In this document: positions 6,969-13,488 of the stretch, one piece after another
Numbering within the stretch: position 1 is the stretch's first letter
Layout: each line of letters begins with the position of its first letter
NCBI GenBank assembly: GCA_039917655.1
Contig: JBDSJC010000079.1
Location: 1 to 20,668, forward strand
Direction: 5' to 3'
Length of the DNA stretch: 20,668 bases
Origin: PNKC01 sp039917655
Lineage (GTDB): Bacteria > Chloroflexota > Dehalococcoidia > Tepidiformales > Tepidiformaceae
Position numbers and translations under genes: made by a program
Notes under the pieces: generated by a model
What the model was told of the DNA's origin: nothing
Database searches by the model: none
The model's input: only the letters and a program-made list of their open reading frames with translations

Positions 6969-7859
6969 CTAGAGTCCGAGCGTCTCGAAGAAGTTGGCGC
7001 TTTCCAGCAGCTCCACCATGCGGTCGAGTTTGCGTTCGCCCTGGAAACGGGTGTGGTCGAAGATGCCTTCGAGGGCGATGACCGTGTTTTCGGTGTCCGT
7101 GCGTGAGAGCAGCACCGGGATTCCGGAGGCGGAAGCAGCGTCGAACAGGTAGTCGGAGGGCCGTCGGCCGCCGGTCAGGATGAGGCACTCGGGCTCGGCT
7201 TTCATTGCTGCCAGGTGCATGTCCGTCTTATCGAATCGCACCACCACGGCCTTGCTGGCGAACCGCCGGAAGTAAGGCTGGCCGGCGTCCGAGGAGATCG
7301 GCGAGATGACCAGGTGGTCGCACGTTGGGTCTCCGTTGTCGCCGACGACGAGCACTTCGGCGTTGATCGCGGCGCGCGCTTCCGAAACGGCGAAACCGGC
7401 GAGGCAGCGGTCTTCGCCCACAAGAATGGTCGCGACGCCCGCGGCACCAGCGACGGCCGCGGCTCCGCGTTGGTGGGGGACATCGGTCACCACTATGGCT
7501 GTCGGCGAGAGGCCCGAGGGGGGCACGTCGGGGGCCGCATGGCGCGCAATCAGCACGGTGGCGGTCGCCCCGGCAATCGTGGCGGCGACAACCGCGTCGG
7601 CTTCGACCACGAGCAGGGACTCGTCAGCCGGCGCGGAGAACGGCGCGAGAGAGACGGCAGCGAGGCTCCCGGGGACAAAGCTAAGAGAGCCAAAGAAGGC
7701 GGCGTCCTCGCTGGCGCGGCTGGCGGCGTCTTCCGAGGCGGCGCGGACGAGCGTGACGGCCACGCCTTTGTAGGCATAGTGGCGGGCGATGGCCGCAGCC
7801 ACGCCGGTCTTACCGGCGCCGGGTTCCTGTGAAGTAACAACGATGAGTGGCAAGAGCAC
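6969..7859 (-). CDS. P-loop (BioD/CobB-like) and DRTGG domain protein, related to the N-terminal part of some phosphotransacetylases
   Basis: A 296-residue cytosolic protein. It starts with a hydrophobic strand and the P-loop EPGAGKTG (about 12-19), as in dethiobiotin synthetase-like NTPases, followed by alternating strands and helices to about 165. From about 168 to 275 it carries a DRTGG domain, seen in VVGDNGDPTCDHLVISPIS, VVVRFDKTDMHLAAM, CLILTGGRRPSDYLFD and IPVLLSRTDTENTVIALE. This order is that of the N-terminal regulatory half of long bacterial Pta enzymes, but no acetyltransferase domain follows. Stand-alone versions are known in several phyla; their role is unclear. The GTG at 7859 is taken as start. 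A TTG at 7853 is also plausible, since GGAAGG at 7860-7865 is better spaced for it. It is divergent from the PTPS gene and convergent with the zinc-ribbon gene. Confidence 0.78.
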   Translation of the reverse strand: MLLPLIVVTSQEPGAGKTGVAAAIARHYAYKGVAVTLVRAASEDAASRASEDAAFFGSLSFVPGSLAAVSLAPFSAPADESLLVVEADAVVAATIAGATATVLIARHAAPDVPPSGLSPTAIVVTDVPHQRGAAAVAGAAGVATILVGEDRCLAGFAVSEARAAINAEVLVVGDNGDPTCDHLVISPISSDAGQPYFRRFASKAVVVRFDKTDMHLAAMKAEPECLILTGGRRPSDYLFDAASASGIPVLLSRTDTENTVIALEGIFDHTRFQGERKLDRMVELLESANFFETLGL

Positions 7860-7950
7860 CTTCCCAGGGCGCGCCGGGCGCCTCTGGCGATTGTGGCGAA
7901 AGGCGGGAGTTGCCGCAAACCGGCAGGCGGTACCTTGCCCGGCGATTGAG

Positions 7951-7956
7951 TACCAT
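7951..7956 (+). promoter_or_regulatory. Putative -10 element of the PTPS-family gene, leaderless placement
   Basis: TACCAT ends seven bases before the ATG at 7964. No Shine-Dalgarno sequence precedes that ATG, in keeping with a leaderless start. Confidence 0.45.
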
Positions 7957-7963
7957 CCACGGC

Positions 7964-8449
7964 ATGGATATTTCCCGGCGCGTCACGGTCAAACGCAACC
8001 GTCTGCGGTTCGCAGCCGCTCATTTCGCCACTTTCCAGGGCGGCTGCGAGGCGCTGCACGGCCACAACTACGACGTCACGGTCGAGCTTGAGGGCGAGCT
8101 GACGGAGGATTCGTGGGTCTGGGACTTCGGTGCGATCAAGCGGGCGACGAAGGAGCTGGCGGACGAGTTGGACCACAAGTTTCTGTTGCAGCGCGAGAGC
8201 CGAGTCCTGAAGATCACTGAGCATGAAGGGGAATGGGAGGTGCGGTTCGAACAGCGGCGCTACGTCTTCCCGAAGTCAGACGTGGCAGTGCTGCCCATCG
8301 ACAACACAACGGCGGAGCGCATCGGGGAGTGGTTCGCTAACGGGCTGCTGGCGTTCCTTGACCAAGAAGGAGCGAAAAACGTCCTTACGTTGACTGTGGG
8401 GATTGAGGAAATGCCCGGCCAGACGGGCTGGTATACTGTCCGCAGGTAG
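7964..8449 (+). CDS. 6-pyruvoyltetrahydropterin synthase / 6-carboxytetrahydropterin synthase (QueD) family protein
   Basis: A 161-residue T-fold enzyme of the PTPS/QueD family, which converts 7,8-dihydroneopterin triphosphate to a pterin product for queuosine/deazapurine or biopterin pathways. Zinc ligands are visible as His20 (AAHF) and His32/His34 (LHGHNY). Cys28 in GGCEALHGH is the usual catalytic Cys. Asp70-His71 in ELDHKF and Glu148/149 in GIEEMPGQ match the catalytic dyad and pterin anchor. Between the DH motif and the T-A-E-R-I helix there is an extra segment (about 75-107, HEGEWEVRFEQRR), longer than in E. coli QueD. Such insertions are seen in some PTPS-like proteins, so QueD is not asserted. 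No other queuosine genes are in the window. The ATG at 7964 is selected because an upstream extension would overlap the divergent DRTGG gene. Confidence 0.87.
   Translation: MDISRRVTVKRNRLRFAAAHFATFQGGCEALHGHNYDVTVELEGELTEDSWVWDFGAIKRATKELADELDHKFLLQRESRVLKITEHEGEWEVRFEQRRYVFPKSDVAVLPIDNTTAERIGEWFANGLLAFLDQEGAKNVLTLTVGIEEMPGQTGWYTVRR
8432..8437 (+). promoter_or_regulatory. Possible -10 element for the cysteine-rich gene
   Basis: TATACT lies inside the last codons of the PTPS-family gene, 49 bases before the ATG at 8487. With GAGGAG at 8475-8480 it could give a short, Shine-Dalgarno-bearing message independent of the upstream gene. It may equally be chance, because it lies in coding sequence. 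Confidence 0.25.
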
Positions 8450-8486
8450 TGGCGCTTCGGCGCCTGCCTGATTCGAGGAGATAGTG

Positions 8487-9032
8487 ATGCAACTGGACTG
8501 GGACAAGGCCATCAACGACATCCTCGCAGAGAAGATGACTTGCCAGGCGTGCGGAGCCATTGGCGATCAGATGATCGTGGGGTACACGCGCAACATGGAC
8601 GCGGCGGAGTTCGCCATGCGTTGCCGCGATTGCGCCGATAAGACGGATTGCGATGCTCGCAAGCTGGTGGTTGTCTGCGAGCCCTGCGCCCGCACCTACC
8701 GGGTGAACGGCGAGCAGATGGACGAGGCCGGGATGATGGGCGTCCTGATGGAGGAGTGCCGCAACAACCTGGAGGAGTCGGTTGACTACCTGGCGGGCTA
8801 CTGGAAGGAAGAATCCGAGGTGGAGTACGACGACATGTCGCGCCGCCTGGACGAAGTTGACCCGGAGTTGTTTAAGGAAGAGGACGGGTGGCGGATGCGG
8901 CTCGAAGAAGAGTACGTGCAGCTCCACCGCTGGTTCCGGGAGCACACCTACCCGGTGCCGGATCCCGGTTGGCGCAGCCAGTATGTCGAAGACGTGATTG
9001 GGCTGGGCTACAGCACTCTACTAGGCGACTAG
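8487..9032 (+). CDS. Cysteine-rich protein of unknown function
   Basis: A 181-residue acidic protein that I do not recognise. Its N-terminal half has CxxC pairs at 19/22 (CQAC), 46/49 (CRDC) and 64/67 (CEPC), plus single Cys at 55 and 91, which suggests one or two structural zinc sites. The C-terminal half is Glu/Asp-rich and helical (about 95-152), then Pro/Trp-containing (YPVPDPGWRS). No signal peptide or TM segment is seen. The ATG at 8487 has GAGGAG at 8475-8480 six bases upstream, a strong ribosome site; the GTG at 8484 is less well spaced. It lies 37 bases behind the PTPS-family gene on the same strand and may be co-transcribed with it. Function is unknown. Confidence 0.72.
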   Translation: MQLDWDKAINDILAEKMTCQACGAIGDQMIVGYTRNMDAAEFAMRCRDCADKTDCDARKLVVVCEPCARTYRVNGEQMDEAGMMGVLMEECRNNLEESVDYLAGYWKEESEVEYDDMSRRLDEVDPELFKEEDGWRMRLEEEYVQLHRWFREHTYPVPDPGWRSQYVEDVIGLGYSTLLGD

Positions 9033-9072
9033 GGCCGCCGGCCATTGGCCGACAGCTACGAGACTTCTACTT

Positions 9073-9159
9073 TGGTGCCGAAGGCCGGATTCGAACCGGC
9101 ACGGGTGTTGAGCCCAGCGGTGTTTGAGACCGCCGCGTCTGCCATTTCGCCACTTCGGC
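9073..9159 (-). tRNA. tRNA-Leu (anticodon CAA)
   Basis: Full cloverleaf on the minus strand, 87 bases including an encoded CCA. The acceptor GCCGAAG (9159-9153) pairs with CTTCGGC. The anticodon arm GCGGT-CTCAAAC-ACCGC gives anticodon CAA. A long variable arm and GGTTCGAATCC T-arm are typical of class II tRNA-Leu. Confidence 0.95.
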
Positions 9160-9213
9160 CCGCTTCGCCTGATCCTACCGCACCGCCCAACCCGGCGCAG
9201 CCACGCGCCGAGC

Positions 9214-9240
9214 AAAAGGCCCGCCAACGAGAGGCGGGCC
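9214..9240 (-). terminator. Rho-independent terminator of tRNA-Gly
   Basis: A perfect 8-bp stem (GGCCCGCC at 9218-9225 with GGCGGGCC at 9233-9240) with a 7-base loop. On the minus strand it is followed by TTTT at 9217-9214. It lies 16 bases downstream of tRNA-Gly(GCC) and upstream of tRNA-Leu, so the two tRNAs are probably separate transcription units. Confidence 0.8.
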
Positions 9241-9256
9241 CGGAGCGGACTGATTC

Positions 9257-9331
9257 TGGAGCGGAAGACGAGGGTCGAACTCGCGACCTCCTCCTTGGCA
9301 AGGAGGCGCTCTACCACTGAGCTACTTCCGC
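9257..9331 (-). tRNA. tRNA-Gly (anticodon GCC)
   Basis: Minus strand, 75 bases with encoded CCA. The acceptor GCGGAAG (9331-9325) pairs with CTTCCGC. The anticodon arm CCTCC-TTGCCAA-GGAGG gives GCC. The D-arm TAGCTCAGTGGTAGAGC and T-arm GTTCGACCC are canonical. Confidence 0.96.
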
Positions 9332-9342
9332 CCGCTGGGCCG

Positions 9343-9370
9343 AGTATACCATCAGGCGCGTTTCGGCCAA
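9343..9370 (-). promoter_or_regulatory. Promoter of tRNA-Gly
   Basis: On the minus strand TTGGCC (9370-9365) and TATACT (9348-9343) are separated by 16 bases. The -10 ends 11 bases before the tRNA 5' end at 9331, a usual distance. Confidence 0.6.
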
Positions 9371-9460
9371 TTCGCATGCCGTTTGCGGGCCCGATCCTCG
9401 ACCGGGTGAGCGCCGCATCCTACCCTAATCTCTAGCGGCTATCCGCGGGCCTCTAGCCAC

Positions 9461-9534
9461 TGCCGAGTGGTGTAACGGTAGCACACGGGCCTTTGAAGCC
9501 TTTAGTCGGGGTTCGAATCCCTGCTCGGTAACCA
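9461..9534 (+). tRNA. tRNA-Gln (anticodon TTG)
   Basis: Plus strand, 74 bases including CCA. The acceptor TGCCGAG pairs with CTCGGTA with one G-T wobble. The anticodon loop CTTTGAA gives TTG. The T-arm GGTTCGAATCC is canonical; the outer pairs of the anticodon stem are weak. Its last 44 bases (9491-9534) recur exactly at 10948-10991, making it the likely target of a site-specific integration. Confidence 0.92.
9491..9534 (+). repeat. 44-bp direct repeat, left copy (3' half of tRNA-Gln; putative att site)
   Basis: Runs from the anticodon loop to the CCA end and is identical to 10948-10991. The flanking bases differ on both sides, so the repeat is exactly bounded. A tRNA 3' half repeated downstream is the usual signature of tyrosine-recombinase integration. 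Confidence 0.85.
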
Positions 9535-9585
9535 TCTAGGTTCAACTCGCGCCATGGATTGCGCTCTATCAACGGTTGGCTGGGA

Positions 9586-10572
9586 TCACCTTCCTGGTTC
9601 GCTCAATAGTCGGTCCCGACCGGCTTGGACTCCGGCCTGAAAGCCGGTCTCGTAGTACCAGCGCATAAGCCAGAGCCCGCTCGCGAGCCAGAGCGCCCGG
9701 TACGTGCGGTCATTAGCGGCATCAAACAATGAGGGGTCGCGGTAGCCAGCCTGTATCCACTCGACCGGGAAACGCTCGCCTTCTGAGAAATCCCACCTCG
9801 CGAAGTCGATCACTGCGGGTTCGGCCGCGACCTCACCAAAGTCGATGATCCCCGACAGGTGCCCGTCGTGCACCAAGACGTGGTTGGCCAACAGATCGTT
9901 GTGGATCAGGGCGACGCGAGGCGGCGACGCCCGGAACGAATCGACGATCTCACGCAGCCAGCCGCGGACCGTCCCAGCCTCGAGTTCGACGGAGCGGCCA
10001 GCTTCCTCAAGTACAGATGACTTGGTCGTGAGGCTGTCGGTTAGCCAGTCGTCCATCGTCGCGAACTTGCCGACGCCGGACCCGTCGAGATACCCGTAGC
10101 CTTGTACCGGTATCGAGTGCAGCTCGGTCAACCATGCGCCGACCTCTCCGAGCACCCGACGAACGTCGAACTCGTCGGTGTTGATGTCACTGAGTCGCTC
10201 GCCCGGCAGTTTCTCCATCACGATGATTGAGCGCTGTTCGCGTCCAACCTCGACGCGACTGACTGCGTGGACACGCGGCGCGTGAATGCCCCGAGAAGCG
10301 CACTGGCCGATCACCCACGCCTCCCGGTCGTGCGCCTCGGGGCCCCCATGCGAAATGCGCACGATCAAAGACGGGGCACCCTCGAAAGTGACGTCGTAGA
10401 CCTCGTTTTGCTCCCCCGCGACAATCCGGCGAAAGTCCAGCACCGGCGCCTTGGCGACCTCGCCGACTGCAACCGCCACGACGCTCAGCGGCGTCGCCCA
10501 TCCCTGGTGCAGCGCGGCGAGGTGTTGGCTTCGGTTAAGCTCAGCTGGTGGCTTGACGTAGTCCTCTGACAC
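9586..10572 (-). CDS. Aminoglycoside phosphotransferase (APH)-fold kinase
   Basis: A 328-residue protein-kinase-like phosphotransferase. The N-lobe contains FRRIVAGEQNEVYDV (about 47-61), corresponding to the nucleotide-binding loop, and VRIS with a following E-A-W helix. The catalytic loop is IHNDLLANHV with Asp216 and Asn220, and IIDFGEVAAEP (Asp234) is the metal-binding DFG-like motif. Family members phosphorylate aminoglycosides, macrolides, choline, homoserine or other small molecules; the target here cannot be read from sequence, so antibiotic resistance is not asserted. The GTG at 10572 is chosen because TATAGT ends six bases before it. The longer open frame up to 10992 merely reads antisense through the tRNA-Gln copy. 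It is the only recognisable gene in the tRNA-bounded segment, suggesting horizontal acquisition. Confidence 0.88.
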   Translation of the reverse strand: MSEDYVKPPAELNRSQHLAALHQGWATPLSVVAVAVGEVAKAPVLDFRRIVAGEQNEVYDVTFEGAPSLIVRISHGGPEAHDREAWVIGQCASRGIHAPRVHAVSRVEVGREQRSIIVMEKLPGERLSDINTDEFDVRRVLGEVGAWLTELHSIPVQGYGYLDGSGVGKFATMDDWLTDSLTTKSSVLEEAGRSVELEAGTVRGWLREIVDSFRASPPRVALIHNDLLANHVLVHDGHLSGIIDFGEVAAEPAVIDFARWDFSEGERFPVEWIQAGYRDPSLFDAANDRTYRALWLASGLWLMRWYYETGFQAGVQAGRDRLLSEPGR

Positions 10573-10947
10573 CCTCCGACTATAACTCGTATAACTCGCC
10601 GCTGATGACGAGTCGGGATGGCACGGGTCAACCTCGTGGCTGACAACAGGAGAGCAGGTGGAGCTCGCATCGTTGAGGATGCTTGGGGGTCGCCGGGCAC
10701 GATTCAACGCACGCGGTCTCGCAGCCTTCGGGGGCGCCAGACCTCTCCCTTCACCCATGCAAGCCACATCAGAAGGTCGTTTGAACGACTGTAAGTTCTC
10801 CAGTGCGACTGAATCTCCGCCTCTGTTATTGTCCCATGGTTGCCCCAAATTGAGCCGACAACAGGACTCGCCGCTGGCGCCGCAAGCGCGACTTGTCGGG
10901 CCGAATTGACCGGGGCAACCGAGGCTTCCGAATCCAGAATGCGGTCT
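10573..10947. other. Non-coding part of the islet, 375 bases
   Basis: Apart from the kinase promoter I see no supported gene here. Frames are open on the minus strand up to the tRNA copy but encode nothing recognisable. A minus-strand reading around 10800-10900 (RQVALAAPAASPVVGSIWGN) is vaguely like recombinase C-termini but too short to call. Confidence 0.4.
10579..10598 (-). promoter_or_regulatory. Kinase promoter: -10 hexamer and tandem 9-mer
   Basis: On the minus strand TATAGT (10584-10579) ends six bases before the GTG at 10572. The region 10581-10598 is a perfect tandem pair of a 9-mer (TATAACTCG on plus), so two copies of the -10-like sequence stand one helical turn apart. They may be an operator or alternative promoters. 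Confidence 0.45.
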
Positions 10948-10991
10948 CTTTGAAGCCTTTAGTCGGGGTTCGAATCCCTGCTCGGTAACCA
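10948..10991 (+). repeat. 44-bp direct repeat, right copy (tRNA-Gln 3' fragment; putative att site)
   Basis: Identical to 9491-9534 including the anticodon loop, T-arm and CCA. It has no acceptor 5' strand or D-arm upstream, so it is not a functional tRNA. Confidence 0.85.
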
Positions 10992-11082
10992 AGCCATTTG
11001 AGGAGCCGAATCTGGTGACCGGGCCGCCAGTTTACCGGGGCTTGTGCCGTCGGCGATTAGCCCGCGAATGATGCTTGCATAG

Positions 11083-11107
11083 CCGCGGGTCTCTGTCTCT
11101 CCCGCGG
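11083..11107. repeat. Inverted repeat upstream of the TerB-like gene
   Basis: CCGCGGG (11083-11089) and CCCGCGG (11101-11107) form a 7-bp stem around an 11-base loop. It lies just upstream of a possible extended -10 (TGCTAGGGT, 11116-11124). No T-run follows, so an operator is more likely than a terminator. Confidence 0.35.
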
Positions 11108-11149
11108 CGGCGCCGTGCTAGGGTGTTGCAAACTGGGGAGGTTGCGTCC

Positions 11150-11716
11150 GTGGCCGACGATTTACTCCGAGAGCGAGGGAATTCGCTGGAGGAAGAGTTC
11201 TTCCGAAAGCAGAATGCAGCCCTGGTTGAGCGGCTCCGCTCGGCGCAGACCAAGGAGGAAGCACGCAGTCAGATGGTGTCCATCTCTGGCGTGGAGGATC
11301 CCGCGCTGATAGATCAGTTGCTCGAACACGGCGTGACTTCCACCACCTTCGCCGCACTGGCGCTCGCGCCCCTGGTTGCGGTGGCCTGGGCGGATCGGCG
11401 GCTGGAAGACAAAGAGAAGAACGCCGTCCTACAGGAAGCTGCATCATCCGGGCTGCAAACTGGGAGTGCCGAGTACGACCTCTTGGAGGGCTGGCTGGCA
11501 GAAGAGCCGCCAGCCTCCCTGATGACCACCTGGAGCGGTTACGCGCGCGTACTATCGGAAACCCTGGGTGCGGAGCAGCAGCAAGAGTTTCGGGAGGCGT
11601 TGATGCGCAGAGCCAATGCCGTGGCCAACGCCGCCGGGGGCTTTGCCGGCCGCGGTAAGAAATCGCCAGAGGAACAGCGCGTCCTCGACTCTATCGAGTC
11701 CGCCCTCGGCGCTTGA
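11150..11716 (+). CDS. TerB-like helical domain protein
   Basis: A 188-residue, mostly helical soluble protein. The central part, ALALAPLVAVAWADRRLEDKEKNAVLQEAASSGL (about 88-121), matches the TerB/tellurite-resistance-like helical repeat pattern, where an Asp/Glu-rich loop follows a V-AWAD helix. The N-terminal region (LLRERGNSLEEEFFRKQNAALVERLR) resembles a charged coiled coil. The end, GKKSPEEQRVLDSIESALGA, is typical of such uncharacterised proteins. The GTG at 11150 is chosen because GGGGAG at 11135-11140 precedes it by nine bases; an earlier in-frame ATG at 11075 would read across the inverted repeat. A tellurite role should not be assumed from the fold. It lies just outside the tRNA-bounded segment. 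Confidence 0.65.
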   Translation: MADDLLRERGNSLEEEFFRKQNAALVERLRSAQTKEEARSQMVSISGVEDPALIDQLLEHGVTSTTFAALALAPLVAVAWADRRLEDKEKNAVLQEAASSGLQTGSAEYDLLEGWLAEEPPASLMTTWSGYARVLSETLGAEQQQEFREALMRRANAVANAAGGFAGRGKKSPEEQRVLDSIESALGA

Positions 11717-11773
11717 TAGCGCGGCGCCGGAGTCTCCACGGGACACGACGGCGCGGAGCTTAGGAGAACGTTG

Positions 11774-12226
11774 ATGGCCGAGGACAGAGAAGACCTCCTA
11801 CGGCACTACAGGGCCTCCCGGGCAGAGTTGCTCGTCGTGATCGATGGCCTGAGCGACGAACTGATGACCGAGCCGTCGCTGGATGGCTGGTCGGTCAAGA
11901 ACCACCTGGCGCATCTCTCCGTGTGGGACGAAATCCGCGCCCAAGAAGTCGTTCGCATTTCCGCCGGCCACGAAAGCGCCTGGCGCATGACGGGCGGACA
12001 GGACGCGGCGTTTAACTCCCTGGCAGACGAACTCAGGCGAGACCTCTCGCTCGAGCAGGTCAGGTGGGAGTTGGAAACGTCGAGGCAGAAGCTGCTGGAC
12101 GCGATCTCGGCCGCAACATCGCGCGGGCTGGACCCAGCGCTGTACGGGGAAGCTGGCTTGCGAACCGGGCACGAAGCAGAGCACACCGAGTGGATCAGAA
12201 TGTGGCGGGCCGAGAAGGGCGAGTAG
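11774..12226 (+). CDS. DinB/YfiT-like four-helix-bundle protein
   Basis: A 150-residue protein of the DinB superfamily (the YfiT/ClbS/DfsB-like group), metal-binding four-helix bundles that include thiol transferases and damage-response proteins. The first helix LLRHYRASRAELLVVIDGLSDELM is followed by GWSVKNHLAHLSVWDE, giving His47. The last helix has GHEAEHTEW with His133 and His137, so the usual three-His metal site is complete. The ATG at 11774 has AGGAG at 11762-11766 with seven-base spacing; the preceding TTG at 11771 is less likely. It follows the TerB-like gene by 57 bases on the same strand. Its substrate is unknown; mycothiol- or bacillithiol-linked roles in relatives are not evidence here. 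Confidence 0.8.
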   Translation: MAEDREDLLRHYRASRAELLVVIDGLSDELMTEPSLDGWSVKNHLAHLSVWDEIRAQEVVRISAGHESAWRMTGGQDAAFNSLADELRRDLSLEQVRWELETSRQKLLDAISAATSRGLDPALYGEAGLRTGHEAEHTEWIRMWRAEKGE

Positions 12227-12369
12227 GGCGCTTGCGGCGGACCAAGTTGCTGCTGAGCAGACATGGCGAAGGCGAAGTTTCGCCTCCGGGAGTGCCGGGC
12301 TCAAGCCAGTCATCGTCCAGCGCAGACTGTGAAGATTCATTGAGCTGAAGCGCTCCTGATTGCGGTGGA

Positions 12370-13008
12370 TCAGATGATTCCGGGTATAGCACGGTACTTC
12401 ACGCGCTTCGCATATTCGACGTAGGCCGGGTCGTGTAAGAGGACTCGCTCCTCATTGCGAATCATGAACCCCTTGAAGACTATCGCCGTGGCGAGAATGA
12501 CGAAGTTCGCTGGGTGCGGATATTCGAGGAGCAAACCCACTTGCGAAACGATGACGCAGACATAAAGCGGGTGACGGATGAACCTGTATGGTCCGCCAGT
12601 CTTGACGCCGCGGTTGGCTGGGGTTATGCCCATGCTTGCCCGTAGCGACAAGACCGTCCAGATCGCGAAGGCGAGCGCCACGACTTCGATGACCAGGGGC
12701 ACACGTCCCGCCCAGTCGGTCTCGTTGTGAAGCAAGTAAGCGAACGGAAGAAAGTTTCCGACCCATGCTGCGGCAAGAGACTTGAGCGAACGGTCGACTT
12801 CCCGCGCTGGCTTCCGAATGACGAACATGGAGGTGAGAACCGCCAGGCCAAAGGCGTTTAGGAGAGCTACCGGGTTGTGAGTATCGACGAAGATGACGAT
12901 GCGGACGGAGGCGAGGAGTCCAAAGAGAGCAATTGGGGCAAAGAAGGCGACCGCCTCCCAGAGTCCCTCGACGGTCAAAGAGCTACGTTCAGGGCGAGCG
13001 ACAGACAT
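12370..13008 (-). CDS. Isoprenylcysteine carboxyl methyltransferase-like membrane methyltransferase
   Basis: A 212-residue integral membrane enzyme of the ICMT/PEMT-like family, SAM-dependent methyltransferases acting on lipid-soluble or isoprenylated substrates. Hydrophobic segments lie at about 17-40, 46-63, 78-93, 104-122 and 149-172. The family signature is GPYRFIRHPLY (139-149), with NEERVLLHDPAYVEY (175-189) supplying the C-terminal SAM-binding part. The ATG at 13008 is preferred because AGGG at 13017-13014 gives five-base spacing; ATG 13020 is possible. It faces the DinB-like gene. The intergenic 143 bases hold only a weak short hairpin (12270-12285). Bacterial members usually have unknown substrates. 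Confidence 0.82.
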   Translation of the reverse strand: MSVARPERSSLTVEGLWEAVAFFAPIALFGLLASVRIVIFVDTHNPVALLNAFGLAVLTSMFVIRKPAREVDRSLKSLAAAWVGNFLPFAYLLHNETDWAGRVPLVIEVVALAFAIWTVLSLRASMGITPANRGVKTGGPYRFIRHPLYVCVIVSQVGLLLEYPHPANFVILATAIVFKGFMIRNEERVLLHDPAYVEYAKRVKYRAIPGII

Positions 13009-13236
13009 TGGTTCCCTCATTCGTGGACCCCTGATTGGAGTAACACTGTGGATGTCGGCAGGCGGCCAACTCACGGACAGTGATTTCTCAGTTCAGGAAG
13101 GGACCCGAGTCACCGGCGCGGCGCTCTAGCAGGGTGTTGAAGATGGGCGGGTTTTTGTTCGAGTTGGTCGGAGTGGCGGGACGATGCGGGTCGTGGGGCG
13201 GGTGGAGGGGCTTGGGATGATGGCCGGAGAGCTTGT

Positions 13237-13488
13237 TTGCGCAGAGCCTGTAACGCCCGCCTCAGAGAGGCCTTCTATCACTTCGCTCGGGCCAACGTGC
13301 AGCTCGACGACCGCTCCAAGCTGCTCTACCAGGCGGCTCGTGCTCGTGGCCACTCCCACGGCCGCGCACTCCGCACCATCGCCGACCACCTCCTCCGGAT
13401 TCTGACTGCCATGCTCTCCTCCAACACCCTCTTCGCCCCACCACCAACGCCGGTATCCGCCGGCGAAATACCGGTTGACAAACGGTAA
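13237..13488 (+). pseudogene. IS110-family transposase, C-terminal remnant
   Basis: The frame encodes CNARLREAFYHFARANVQLD, then RSKLLYQAARARGHSHGRALR and TIADHLLRILTAML, followed by NTLF. This is the last ~70 residues of an IS110/IS116/IS902-type DEDD transposase, where the GHSHGRALR..AD..LRIL..ML pattern is characteristic. Similarity starts abruptly near 13240. The DEDD catalytic domain and the serine-containing Transposase_20 motif upstream are missing. The stop is at 13486-13488. It is therefore a 5'-truncated, inactive relic. No matching second IS end or intact copy lies in the window. Confidence 0.75.

Larger units (their letters stand above)
9535..10991. mobile_element. Small tRNA-Gln-flanked genomic islet carrying a kinase gene
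   Basis: A 1.46 kb segment bounded by the 3' end of tRNA-Gln and an exact 44-base copy of that end. Inside lies only one credible gene, an aminoglycoside phosphotransferase-fold kinase on the minus strand. The rest is about 375 bases without a recognisable gene. No integrase or transposase is recognisable inside, so it is either a non-autonomous element mobilised in trans or the remnant of a larger element after internal deletion. The boundaries are directly visible; mobility is inferred. Confidence 0.6.

Noticed and set aside
10760..10917. Integrase remnant on the minus strand of the islet
   Set aside because: A short stretch (PVVGSIWGNHGTITEAE) vaguely resembles recombinase C-termini, but no catalytic motif is present and the match is too short to claim.
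10573..10992. Upstream extension of the kinase reading frame to 10992
   Set aside because: The extension reads antisense through the tRNA-Gln fragment (giving TEQGFEPRL-type text) and across the promoter hexamer. The kinase fold begins after the GTG at 10572.
12270..12285. Short hairpin between the DinB-like and methyltransferase genes
   Set aside because: The stem AGGCGAA/TTCGCCT leaves a two-base loop or only five pairs with a larger loop, and no T-run follows on either strand.
13130..13165. CAGGGTGTTGAAGA as an insertion-sequence terminal repeat
   Set aside because: It resembles ends of some IS elements, but the only inverted partner (near 13425) is inside the coding part of the transposase relic and matches poorly.
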